Source: Xanthoparmelia taractica
Taxonomy: Eukaryota; Ascomycota; Lecanoromycetes; Lecanorales; Parmeliaceae
Assembly (NCBI GenBank): GCA_033085395.1
Contig: JANQBS010000146.1
Span: forward strand, 36,971-100,970
Direction of reading: 5' to 3'
DNA: 64,000 nucleotides
A model generated the notes under the pieces. That model saw only the letters and a program-made list of their open reading frames with translations, had not been told where the DNA came from and ran no database searches. Made by a program: the position numbers and the translations under genes. The first letter of the stretch is position 1; each line of letters opens with the position of its first letter. Of this stretch, positions 12,858-24,385 are shown in pieces.

Positions 12858-14552
12858 ATGCTGCCTCTTACTCCCATCGTCACCCTCTGTGTCCTTTCAT
12901 ACTTAATCTACAAATATATCGTATACCCCGCCTTCATCTCCCCTCTCTCTAAAATCCCCAACGCACATCCCACCTCCCCATTCTCACCCCTCTGGATCCT
13001 CATAAAGAGGTTTCTTGACCAAGAAAATCGCACAATTCACGCCGCCCACGTCAAGCATGGCGATATCGTACGACTCGGTCCCAATGAAATCAGCGTCAAC
13101 TGCGTGGACAATGGCATCCGCACTATCTACAGCGGTGGTTTTGAGAAATGGCGTTGGTATGACCAATTCGACAACTATAGGTAACAAAAAATCTCTTCCT
13201 AATTCCAATGACCATAGTCTTCGCTGAGCTTCTCAAAGCGTCCCATGTATGTTCTCTACGGCTGAGAGCAAACCGCACTCGCAGCGCAGGCGGGTAATCG
13301 CCAATGTCTATTCGAAATCATACCTGCAATCTTCACCAGAGCTGCACAGGATTTCCCAGGCAATGATTTTCTCCCGCATCTTACCAACCTTGGAGTCCGC
13401 TGTCGTCGAACAGAAGCCCATCGAAATGCTCGACTTCAACTATGCAATCACCATGGACTTCATATCCGCCTTCATCTTCGGCCTTCAGGACGGGACCAAC
13501 CTCACACAAAATGTCTCTGCCCGAAGACAATTCCTATCTACCTATCAATGTCGGCGGGCCTACCGCTTCTGGGCTAGCGAGCTGCCACGCCTGAAATCCA
13601 TAGTCCAAAGACTCGGCCCCATCATCGAGCCCAGCTATGTGCAAGAAGCCACCAACTGGATCGAAAACTGGACGCTCACGCAGACCAAAGCCGCCGAGAG
13701 AGCTCGCACCGCCAAAATCTCCGACGAAGAGAACACCCCCACCACAGCCCCAATAGTATACAACCAAGTGCACCAATCCACCCTCAAGAGCCCCTTCCCC
13801 TACCCGCAAGACCTGCAAATCGCCACCGAGCTGCAGGACCACTGGGCCGCCGGGCACGAAACGAGCGGAATAACCCTCTGCTACCTCTTCTACGAACTCT
13901 CCCTGCACCCGGAGCGGCAGTCGCAACTCCGCAAGGAATTCTCTACCCTCTCCCCCACACTATCCTACCCCCCATCCACCCCGCACCCTGACCTCCCCTC
14001 CCCCCAAAGCCTCGACGCCCTCCCCCTCCTCCACGCCTGCCTCATGGAAACCCTACGCCTGCACGCCGCTATACCGGGCCCAGAACCCCGCATCACGCCC
14101 TCGAAGCCCACCTCCCTAGCCGGCTCCCCTCCCCTCCCTGGCGGCGTCCGCGTCAGCGCCCAACCCTACACCCTGCACCGCCGCGCGGACGTGTTCCCGG
14201 ACCCTGAAGCGTGGAAGCCGGAGCGTTGGATTGAAGCGAGCGAGGCGCAGAAGGCGGAGATGGGACGGTGGTTCTGGGCATTTGGGAGCGGCGGGCGCAT
14301 GTGCATCGGGAGCAACTTCGCCATGCAAGGTACGATCTTCCTTTAGAAAATTGTAGGAGAAAAACAGATTGGGGTTCTTGTGCTGATGATGGTGATGCGT
14401 TTTGAGCAGAGATGAAATTGATAACGGCTGCGATCTATACGAATTTCCGGACGTACATTGTTGATGACGAGGGCATTGAGCAAGAGGATGCATACACCGC
14501 TCACCCGAAAGGCAACAAGCTGGTTTTGAGATTTGAGCGCGTGGGTGAATAG
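12858..14552 (+). CDS. cytochrome P450 monooxygenase
   Basis: Haem-thiolate monooxygenase, anchored in the ER membrane and dependent on a P450 reductase. Exons are 12858-13180, 13239-14329 and 14410-14552, giving 518 residues; introns are 58 and 80 bp. Residues about 6-25 form the N-terminal membrane anchor. Motifs in order: helix C region WYDQFDNYSVPCMF across intron 1; I-helix AGHETS (312-317), where the second-to-last acid-alcohol pair is Glu-Thr; K-helix ETLR (378-381); PERW region; and the haem loop FGSGGRMCIG (456-465) with Cys463 as axial ligand. All core residues are intact, so it is likely active. The type resembles fungal P450s of secondary metabolism or aromatic hydroxylation, but no biosynthetic cluster partner (PKS, NRPS, terpene synthase) is present nearby, so the substrate is unknown. 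Confidence 0.94.
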
Positions 14553-15360
14553 CTTTTAAAAGTCAGCTCGCTGTTGCTTTGGTGGGGAGTGGGGGACATC
14601 AGATAGGTATCCCGCTGGGAACGATACCACGCTCATCTATTTCATGTAAAAAGCTTTGAGTTGAATTGACTTGGGCATGGAGTAAACGCTATCATCTGCA
14701 CATCGCTATGCTCTCCGCTGTACATTTTTCGCATGCGACATGGTAAGATACCATTCATAAACATCGTGGCATCATTCTAAACACCTCGCTCCTCTGAATC
14801 AGTAAAAGAAAACGCCTTCCGTCCTTCATCCATCCATCCATCATCGTAAGACTTCTCACAGCTCGTTCTTCCTGCTTCAAATCCATGACACCGTCGGGTT
14901 GTAGACCCAGACCGAGCCTGTGATCAAGCATCGTTGTGGTATGTAAGATCTATGCACACGACTGACATGGAGTGAAGGAGGGACTATGACCTAGATCCAA
15001 AGAGCATGAACGTCATTGACTGCCTTGAGGGATGAATTGCATGGGTATGCCGCCCTTGCCGTTGAATATCATGAGCCGATGCACGGGTGCACCAATGCTA
15101 TGATAATGGCAAGAGGCCGACAACAGTTGCCAGTAAAAATGAAAACTTGTGGTGCTGTTATTGCCAAAAAGGATGTCGATGTTCGTTTCGAAGCCATAGA
15201 CTGGAAACCCCAGGTAGAGTGCTGATAGTGTGACAGCATCACGTCGTAAATCCACCGTAAATCCTCCGTGTGGAGAACGTCAACGGGCGCACGAAGCAAG
15301 GTTGCTTCAAAGTGGTACTCTAGAATGGTTCTATCAATGAAAGCTTGCACAAGAAGCGCC
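14553..15360. other. intergenic between convergent P450 and cdc24
   Basis: 808 bases of 3' flanks; small frames on both strands around 15010-15500 are fragments antisense to cdc24 or random. No gene seen. Confidence 0.5.
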
Positions 15361-18300
15361 TTAATTCTGTTGCCAGTGTAATTCAAAGTCAGGCGCGGGA
15401 CCTTCAAGGATTTGTCGTTCGTTCTGCGTAGCCCAATCTTCAATAGCAAGATGGACATCCTCGTCGGTCTCGATCCTAACCATGTCGCCATCCGAGTCCT
15501 CATACCGCAGCCGAGCGGTCTTTTTGGCGATAGATGCTGTTGTTACCTTAGCCATCTTTGAATCAATGCGATCAGTCAGGGACCGGTGTTTGATGAACGT
15601 GGGAACGACAATGGTCACGTGGCTTGGTTCTGGATCGAACTTGACCCTGACTTTCAACTGATTGGGATAATCAATGATACTGTTGGCCGATGTAGAGGTC
15701 TCAGTACTTTGAGGAGTAAGTTGAGTCGGCTCTTCAACATAGTGGCCGTGATGATAGTCGCGGGCTTCGCTCTCGAAGCTCTGCTGCAATCTCTGTCCTT
15801 GACGATCATAGCTGACAGGTTCTTGATACTGTCGATGAGCTCGATCCCGGTGTACCGAAGGTGACTGGGTAGCGCTTCGGATAGGCAATTGGCTGTCGAC
15901 TGGTGAGCTGGTTTGACTCCGGTTGAGGGGAGCTCGACCTTGGAACACATGTGAAGGGATTGGAGGCATTGGAACGTTTTCCGCTTGTGTTTGAAGTTGG
16001 CTGTTACCAGGACGTCTGGCTCCAGGGGCATTCGGATTGTGAATGTCAGGAGTACTAGCGGAGCGAAGACGGCTTTGCTGAATCAGCTGCTGTTGAGGAT
16101 TTTGGGATGCTGCCATGACAGGCAAGGACGGCCGCGTGACTGTTCGACCGTTGACAACATAGCTATTTGGTGGAGTAGGTCCCTCCCGAGAAGGTGCGCG
16201 ACCTATCGCTGGAGCTGTACGATGCTTGTTTTCCTCATGGGGCCAATGACCAGGGCCGGTTTGTTGGCGAGTGAATGGAGGAAAGCTTTGCTGAGAGTTT
16301 GACCTTGTGGATGTTGGGGAGTCATTGGTTGGCGAGAAGTAAGAATTTCCTGGAAATTCGCCCGGTGATGCTTTACCAGGGGCAACGTTTGTGTTCAGGC
16401 TCAATAGGGGCGCATACAATCCATTGTCATGCTCTGCAGGTGTGAATTTGGGAGGGGCCATGCGGCCAGGTCCAGCTATTGAGCGCAGACTGTTGCTTGA
16501 TGGATTCCGACTCACGGTGAAGGAAGATTGGGTAGGGCCAATGATTTGACTGGAATGCAATTCCTCCTCTTCGATTTCATCATCTTCTTGGTATGGGTTC
16601 TTGAGAAGCACCTGGTCCTTCATATAGTTGAACTCTGTCGCCGATGTACCAGTCTGACCGGAATTCCTTGCTTGTTCACAAAGGCTCTTTTTCTGAGCCT
16701 GCACTGTATCCCGCCACCTGATCATTTGCGCCTCATCAGGGAACCGAATAACAAAATTTTCGACACTAGGGTCGCCTTTCCAGAAGATTTGGAGAGTATA
16801 TTGACCTTGATCTATATCAATGTCAGCGTTTGTTGGTTCAAAGACAACGTTTTCTTCTTTTACTCTGCATACTCAAGGTCACTACGTCCGTGACATTTTG
16901 CATGAATATCCGACCCTTCAGTTGGAGCTTTGGTTTTCCCTTCTTGTCGACCAGTGGTTGCTTCAGCACTCTATTCTTAGGCTTGTTGGGATTGATTTCA
17001 TTGCAACATAACAATATGCGCTCGAAGAGATAAACTTTGTACTGTACACGTAGGAGCGATTGAATCGCCAAATCGTCAGCAACTTCTTTCTCCAAATCTG
17101 ACATTGGCGTGCTTTCCGTAACAAAAGTAGTAGTAGCAGCAGCGGCAGCAGAAGTAGCATGGGCCGCGAGAGATAATATTGGGTCTGACGATTGCAAGTG
17201 GGAAAACAAGAAAAGCGTTGTGTTCTTGAAAGCGCCATCGAATTTATACAAGTGGCCCGGTTGACAGATGGACTTGCGCAATAGAAATTGCAGAGGGGTA
17301 AGTGCTTTGGAGGGATAAGCCTGGGAGGCATTGGTTTTGAAAGGTGTGTTATGGGACCAGTCCATTATTCTTAGATACGCGTCGTCCATCGAGGGCTCCG
17401 AGGCTAGAGTTCTGCTCACCCTTTCCGGCGTGACAGGCTCAGGCTCAGGCTCAGGCTCAGTCCCAATCCTCAATATATGGAGAGCGTTCTGAAGAATGTC
17501 GGCTGCCTGCTCCTCTGGGGGTTTCACCCTCTCTGAGGGCTCGAGACTGGGGTTGATTACAGACGATGGTGCTCCAGGCGTCTCGCAGACAGGGCCTTGA
17601 CCAAGCTGGGATTTAAAGCGAAACGGGGTCCACGCAGGGGGTTCCACGGTTGTGGGGGGATGTGTTTGGGGGCATTCAGGGGTTGGCTTTCTGCGCAAAG
17701 GAAACATGGACCTCCTTGGAGGGATCTTCGGCGTCACGGGAACAGGATAATGCTCCTCGGCCGAATGTCCAGGGACACTTGCAAGGTTGCTGGCATGGTC
17801 TCCACGCATGTTGCGGTTCAACGCTTGCAACGCCCACATCCATGGTTGTGGGGATAGAGTCTTCGGGGTTCCACGATGTAGGGAATGCATGAAAAGGGAA
17901 AAAGCCATTGCTCGGGTAATGGGATCCAGGGAATCGAAGATAATACTAACCTCGCGCTCCACCACTTTGGCGCCCTCTCCTTTCAAGACCGTATAATTGC
18001 CGAAGTGAAGGAGTTCACCGAAATGATTAATCTTGTGGCCCTTCCAGTCTTCGACTCTACTCTGCAACTCGTTAACGGCGGCAGCATGGTGTTCCTTTTG
18101 GACGGCCTCGTCCGCTCGGATCATAATCGATCTGGCTGCTGCTTCACCTTCTTCGAGGTCCTGCTGTTTCTCAAGGTCGTAGCCGCCTTTTGTGCGCAAT
18201 ATCTATGCAGACTTTAGTACCATACCCTGAATTTAAGGGGATGGGTGGTTGTACACTGAGCATCAGGGGGTACTTTGACAGGCGCTGGAATGGTTTGATT

Positions 18301-19545
18301 AGAAAACTAAGCAGTACTGATGGTGTTTCGACGATGCCTTTCAGTTCGTTTGAAAGGTCAGCTTTCTTAAGTTTTGGCCATACATTGAGCACGGTCTCGT
18401 TGCAACGGTTTTGATTGGCGATGAACGGTTCGTACACCCGGAAGGATTCCCTATAGTAGGAGAACAACTTGCCCCAGTTCTGTTCGTTCTCGGGTAACCG
18501 ATTTTGTTGTTCAATTCTGACCAAAAATCTTCTTTGGAAATCCAGTAATTGATTGAGGTTCAGAAATATGTCGTGAATCGCGTCACCAGCGATCGCCCCG
18601 GTGATTTGCCTCTTAAATTCCTGAAGTATTTCGAGATGTTGAATATAATCGCGCTCAGTACTGAGGAGCTCTTCAATCAGATGCGCTTTGAAAGAGGTAG
18701 GAGCGGGTTCCGCAACGGCAATCGTTCTCGATTGTTTCTTGTGCCGCAGGAGACCTCCCTTATCCAGGATGTCCAAGACTCTGTTTACAAGTTTTGTCAC
18801 CTGGAGATGATTTTAGTGGTCGCTATTTAATCACAGGCAGTGATAACGAGTCCTCATCCCTCAAAAGGGCATTGGTCTGGCGATGAAAATCCAGAACAGG
18901 AATATCAAGACTCACCTTCACAAACCCATTGGTATCTTCCCCAAACAAGTCTGTGATGAGAAAGCATTCGTCTGGGGGAATTCCAAATTCTGCCATGCAA
19001 GCTTGCAGGAATTTGAATGTGGTTGCCTTTCCGACCTTATCTTCGCGAATCTTTGTTGCATCAAATTTGAGTGGTCTTTCTGGCAATGACGCGTTGTATA
19101 TAGTCATGAGTGGATAACCACGCCTCAGACAGTTCCACATCAAAGTAACTGGATCTTTTGGCTCATCAGCTGAATCCTCTTCCTCTTCCTCCATCTCTAT
19201 TATATGTTCTTCGAATCCAGGGACATCCCCTAGCCGCTGTCGCAGACCCGTGCATATCTGATACAGCGAACTGTTGGCTCCAGCTTTTACATTCATGATA
19301 TTCGAGCCCATATTCGAAAACTCGTCTGTGGGAGGTGGTGAGAACGCCGAGGGTCCTGGAGCAGGGAAAAGTCCTCTCTGGTCTCGGTTATAGTCAGATT
19401 TGGTAATATGACAAGCATCATGCCGCATAGTGTGAGATTACATACCAGAAGACGCAGAAAGTGTTCCGTTCATGTGTCCTCGAGCCTGTAACGAGGCCAT
19501 GTTGTTCTGCACCAAAGGATTCTGAGGGGGCACTATTGCCAGCAT
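15361..19545 (-). CDS. cdc24: Cdc24, Rho/Cdc42 guanine nucleotide exchange factor
   Basis: Activates Cdc42 (and Rac in filamentous fungi) at sites of polarised growth, with Bem1 and PAK kinases as scaffold partners. Minus-strand exons are 19545-19446, 19373-18916, 18800-18255, 18202-16873 and 16811-15361; the unspliced-insert form is 1294 residues. Domains: CH-like Cdc24 domain (about 65-180), DH/RhoGEF (about 210-400, ERDYIQHL and KPFQRLSKYPLML), PH (from about 425), and a C-terminal PB1 with acidic OPCA motif (DSDGDMVRIETDED) for Bem1/Scd2 binding. The PH domain is interrupted after KGEGAKVVERE by 303 residues and resumes at YKVYLFERILLCC, a junction I expect to be contiguous in other fungal Cdc24. 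This 909-nt block has splice signals at both ends; removing it gives 991 residues, closer to the family's usual length. The exon 2 acceptor (GAG) is set by frame. Confidence 0.93.
17042..17950 (-). other. exitron-like block inside cdc24 PH domain
   Basis: 909 nt (303 codons), no in-frame stop, begins GTTAGT directly after the codon for VERE and ends GTACAG directly before YKVYLF. A CTGAC branch-site match lies about 30 nt from the 3' end. The encoded segment is Pro/Glu/Ser-rich and mostly disordered, including an (EP)4 run from the GGCTCA tandem at 17434-17460 and an Ala run. It may be retained protein sequence, a spliced intron, or both. All other introns in the window are 44-231 bp. Confidence 0.7.
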
Positions 19546-21207
19546 GCCGCGTGTGGATTTATATGAGTCGTTGATTGCTCCAGATCCAAAAAGCGATACG
19601 CCGACAAAGTTGGACCCCTTATCCCTTCAGAGTCTGCACCGAGTGCATCATTCTCTCTAGAAACTTGGGAGAAAGGAATCCGGCCAGCAAAGCGTATGCT
19701 GGGACGCTAAATAGGGTGTGAATTATGAGTTATGCCGAATAGAATAGCAGAAGAACGGAGCGGATGAATTGCTTCGAGGCTCGAGTCACTGCTGCGAAGG
19801 GGGAGTGATCTGAGGTCCCTCAGCAACGCTCCCAAAATTGAAGAGAGTGACGGTACTTTACGAGATGCTGTATCAGGCGCCTTAAGGTCTTGCTCTTACG
19901 GTTGAAGATTAGGCTGGTAAAGAATGCGGATGCCAGGGTGAGCAACTTTGACGTGCTCAGCGAGTGTGCGCCGCAATCCTGGAGAGTAGCCTTGGGTTTA
20001 GGGGGCAGTTGAAACCATGGCGTTCTGCTTGGAAATATTGATATTAGGCAAGAAGGGATTCACAATACATGGACAGAGTCAACGGGGAGTTTTGAGTGGA
20101 CATGTTTTTGTTGAAGTGAGTACAAAGTATTATTTGGGTTCAATGCACCAGTGGGGTTGGCTAAAGTTCCACCTTTTTGACAGCCAAGGCGCTAAACTAA
20201 TTGGGGATTGGTGCATATCTGGACCAGAATCTGGACTTGATTTCTTTGGTGGCGAGGTTTTCCAGATCCAACTCGCTAATTGGAACACCCCTTGTCATAC
20301 TAATGACCCTGACAGGATATATTATGATAGGCCTATGCCTTGATTAGCCCATCTTTGTTTATCCTACTATATGTTGTGACATCCCGCTACCTTCAAACCC
20401 CCTTGCTCCTGGCCTTCCGAGACAAGCTTTGGCCATGGTCAGAATAATTGATCATGTGTTACACCTCTCGACCGCAAGCTCCAAGTCACATTCACATAAA
20501 TTGCGCGCCTCCAATGGACATGAAAGCTAGGGGGAAGATATGAAGTCTGGGGATCCGGCATGGCAGGCCTGAGCTTGGCCTTGGGTTGAAGACGGCAGAA
20601 CAGCCAAAGAGTAGAGGAAGCGAAAACAGAAGCCTGGAATGGGCCCTGGTCTGCAATGAACCTGTGTCGTAACGCGGAGGACGCTTGGGAATCATCTAGA
20701 GTGGCGGCTGCGGCTATACCACGGTGTCTAATGTATCGAGGGTTAGAAATAGAGCAAGGTCAACCGTCGTCGAGAGTACTAATCCCTTATTGGATTGCGT
20801 ATTGGACTGCAATGGTTCCTATGTGGTGGGCACAGCTGCGTCTGCGCGACATCAGAGCAGAATGACGCCTGTACATGTAATGGTCGCCTTCTTGCATGAT
20901 GGCTGGTATGCATAGCTGACAGCAAGAACGCCCGGCATCAACATAGAAAGCATATTGTATAGGCTGGATTTCGTATAAAAGCTTTCTGTGGCCCTTGCAT
21001 CATCAAGCGTCTATTTTTGCCAAGCACATTCAGTTCAAAGTATATACATCGCAATAGACATAAATAATCCTTGGGATATCAGATTGTAGCTGCAAAGAAA
21101 AGCCGTGAAACTCCCAATGCACCCTTGACCGCTGGGATCATACCTACCCTAATTACTCCATAAAGAATTTCTCAAGCCGCAAAATGCGATCCCAGGCTTC
21201 AAACTGA
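19546..21207. other. cdc24 upstream region
   Basis: 1.66 kb between the cdc24 start and the 3' end of the F-box gene. A 108-codon plus-strand frame at 20017-20343 has no recognisable motif and no homolog I can name. I see no RNA gene. A long upstream region is common for polarity regulators. Confidence 0.5.
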
Positions 21208-24004
21208 TCATTGAGGAGCAGCAAAAAATCTACTGCACTCAATGATCTGCTCATCCCCATTCGCAAAATCCCACCCAACAATTTTCGGATCTTGGGAACA
21301 ACAAATTATCCTCCTCGCATCAAATTGCAACTTGAAAACTCTAGCATTAGGTTGCCCAACTTGTGCAGCATTTGCATTAGGCTGTCCAGGCCGTGGCACG
21401 TGATGGGGATGGAGGGGCGGAGGTGCTGGTGCCGGCAGAGTAGGCGCAGGATTCGGCGCAGTTACTGCTTGACCCGCGTTCTGAGGAGCATTCGATGGTC
21501 CTCCAGCGGTCGGACCAGGCATGTTAGCTTGCTGCTGTGCTCTTAAGAGCCGGCGTGCGTAAGCACTGTTGGTCCATGGAGGTTGCGTTGAGTTTTGGGG
21601 TTGATTCGGGTTCGGAGGCTGCTGATGAATGGACGAACCTTGTTGTGAAGTCGAAGCACCAGCTTGCACCATCTGCTGAGCTATCTGATGCGCCGAGAGA
21701 GGATCTTGGACACCAGCGGCTTGGAGAGGAGGCTGTCTTGGTGGTGCTTGATTATTTTGAGGGTTTTGAGCATGGGTTGACGAGTTGAGTGGATTTGGTT
21801 GTGCCTGCGCTTGTGCTTGAGCTTGGGCATCCGATCGAGGAATGAGTGGTGGGCCGGCAGCTCGGAGGGCATCGTCCTGGCGAAGTCTCTGCCCAATCAC
21901 CCATTCATCATCCTCTGTCTTCTTCCATATAATGATAGTCTCGTCATAAGAGCCTGATATTATGCGGCCCCATCGACTCCCGCCGCCGCTTGGAGGGATC
22001 TTTGCTCCAATACTCTTGATATCTTTAGGTCTCCGTGATCCAGGATTTCCTGGACGTCGTCGCTCGGAGCTAGGAGGAATCAATCCCGCCATACTGGCTG
22101 CCCGCCACTGGCGCTCGACTTCCATCGCCTCGGATTCCAGCCTCTCTTGCCCTCCAGGGTAGTCCGCGAACGCCGCTTGGATGGTACGTACAAGCCTCGA
22201 GTGGCCATCTAGGCGAGCGACTTCGGTCTTGGAAGCTGGATCCCAAATCCGAATAGTGTTGTCGCTGCTTCCACTTACGATTCGTTTTCCATCATATTGT
22301 ACGCATGCTATCCCTTTCGCGTGGGCCTCGATCTTCGCGGAACATTCTCCGCTATGTATGTTCCAGACTCTAAGATTACGGTCCCCAGATGCTGAAACTA
22401 ACTGATCCTTGTAGATTTGGATCGCGTTGACAGCAGCTCCGTGAAGATCAAGCGTCATTAGGTGAGTATATGGCTCAAGCAGATGATTCTGGAACTCAAT
22501 ATCGGGTCGTCCATTGCGCAGTGTGCTCGCAATGGTGTTCATATCAAGGATGTAGGAAGGACAGTGGCCACCGCCTGGAGCTCCCCTAACCGGGTAGTCT
22601 TTGTGCCCAGGCCGTAGCTCGTGGCGATTCCATATCTTGATAGTTTTGTCCTTCGAACAAGTCACAAGAAATCGGTCGTCGAATTTTAAATTTAATACCG
22701 ATTCTCTGTGAGCATTAGTAAGTTGCTTTATCATTTCGCCAGTCGAAAAGCGCCAAAGGATGACGTGCGTGTCACTGCTGCCAGAGATTATGATGTCCTC
22801 TTCCTTTCGATCATCAAATTGCAAGCAGAGAACAGATCCAGAATGGCCTTCCAGCGGCTTCCTGATAAGACGTTGTGCATCTATGTCCCAAATCCGCAGC
22901 GTACGGTCACGGCTTCCACTCACTAAATGTTTGCCGTAATATTGTATTGTGTAAACACACTCAGTATGAGCATCCTCTGGGTGATCCCTATGCGGTAGCT
23001 GGAAACTTTGGTACTGCCCATTGTTCCAATTATCTTCAAGCTTTCTTTTTTGCTTGAAGACGTGATGATAATTGAGCCGAGATTGGCCTGGAGAGGCATA
23101 TAGCATGAGAGGCTGCGCTAGATGATGTTTTTGAGGATCTGGGTGTTTCTGAACCTCTGACGAGTCGGGCCTTTGATTCTTCATTTCGTTCCAGCGCTGT
23201 TTTTCCTGCGCCATTAAGGGCTCCGCCCGCCCAAATGCTGCCGCAAGCTCATGGCGAGACCGTTCAGGGGAGGCCGAGCCAATGTCTATCATCGGGGTAT
23301 CATCTCCAGTCTCCTCTTTAACGTGATCCTTGTCCTCTGGAGACCCCTGAGAAGGTTTAGGGGTTGGTCTAGAAACCCTAGGCAGAGCTTTGCCCAGCTT
23401 TTGCGGGCTTTTTTCCTCCGCCTTTGCAATCCACGAACGCGACCCCATTACCTTTCGGTTGTAGTTATTTTCAAAGCTCTCGATCTCGTCCATTCTCAAG
23501 CCCCACCCTTCCGTCTTGAATTTGTGCTTCCAGAGTCCACTATCAAGAACCCTTTCTCTCCAAGTCCAAGAGACTCTAGATGCTTGCAGCAACATTTGAG
23601 GATCTAGGCAGGAAAAGATCTGTGACATGATCTCAGCGGGGAAAATGGTGATGGGATCTTTGTGGAAAAGGGGCCACAAGCGATCAACGACGGAGGCTAT
23701 GGATGAGACTCTGAGGCTACGTAGGATGTTGTATGCGAGTCCTCCGTATGTTAGTAAGGTTTGCTTTGAGCCCTGACCTTCTTGGGGGAGGCTTACCAGT
23801 TTTCTCCCCTTCGCTGAGCGCCATCACAGCGTCGAGAACCATCTGATTTTGCAGCAAGTCGTCTCCTCCTGGCTCCATTCTCATTGGAGAATCAGGATCA
23901 TCTTGGCTTCTTGTATCCTCGGAGTAGCCTTCATCAACCTTGTAGGATGTATACATCTTAGTAGAGACCATAGGAGGAAAATCTCGCGCATGATAGCCTT
24001 CCAT
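21208..24004 (-). CDS. F-box/WD40 substrate receptor of an SCF ubiquitin ligase
   Basis: Predicted substrate-recognition subunit of an SCF E3 ligase: the F-box binds Skp1 and the WD40 propeller binds phosphorylated substrates. Exons on the minus strand are 24004-23797 and 23741-21208 with a 55-bp intron, giving 913 residues; the join gives EGEKTGLAYNILRSLR. The F-box is at about 95-140 (DPITIFPAEIMSQIFSCLD). WD40 repeats run from about residue 300, with clear blades HLVSGSRDRTLRIWD, IIISGSSDTHVILW, LVTCSKDKTIKIWN, LVSASGDRNLRVWN, IVSGSSDNTIRIWD and IISGSYDETIIIW. A Gln/Pro/Asn-rich stretch of about 150 residues, including an (AQ)n run, then separates the last blade (FKLQFDARRIICCSQD). The architecture is like Fbw7, beta-TrCP or Neurospora FWD-1, but I cannot assign orthology. 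It is divergent from rpl8 with 381 bases between start codons. Confidence 0.88.
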
Positions 24005-24385
24005 CTCAATTTAAACCGCTCTCAGGCTTTTGTAGGACTGAAGAAATTACTCAAATTCTCGCGGCGACTTTATATCAGATACTCGATGAAGGCTGCAGCT
24101 TTTCTCCAGCTGTATTATTGAATGTCATTTTTTTTTGTGCGATGCCTCCGTGTTTGCAAGGCAAGGAGACCGAGGTGTCGAAGAGCGTACGAGTGTCAAG
24201 AGCAACTATGCGATTTGGACCTCGAAGGTTGTTTGCATTCATTGGGCCTCCGAAGGACCTGTAAGGCTGGCGCCATATCCGCTAGTGGTCGCTTAGCTAG
24301 CGCTCCCACAAGCGAACCTCCTTGTGAAACATACAATCTAGGAATATCACGAATACAAGTCTCTATATCAACAATCTCGACAATC
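24005..24385. promoter_or_regulatory. shared promoter, F-box gene and rpl8
   Basis: 381 bases between divergent start codons. The 5' leader of rpl8 and the leader of the F-box gene both lie here. A plus-strand frame at 24122-24517 crosses the rpl8 start and is not called. Confidence 0.5.

Noticed and set aside
20017..20343. 108-codon frame upstream of cdc24
   Set aside because: No motif, no start context or splice support, lies in promoter region.
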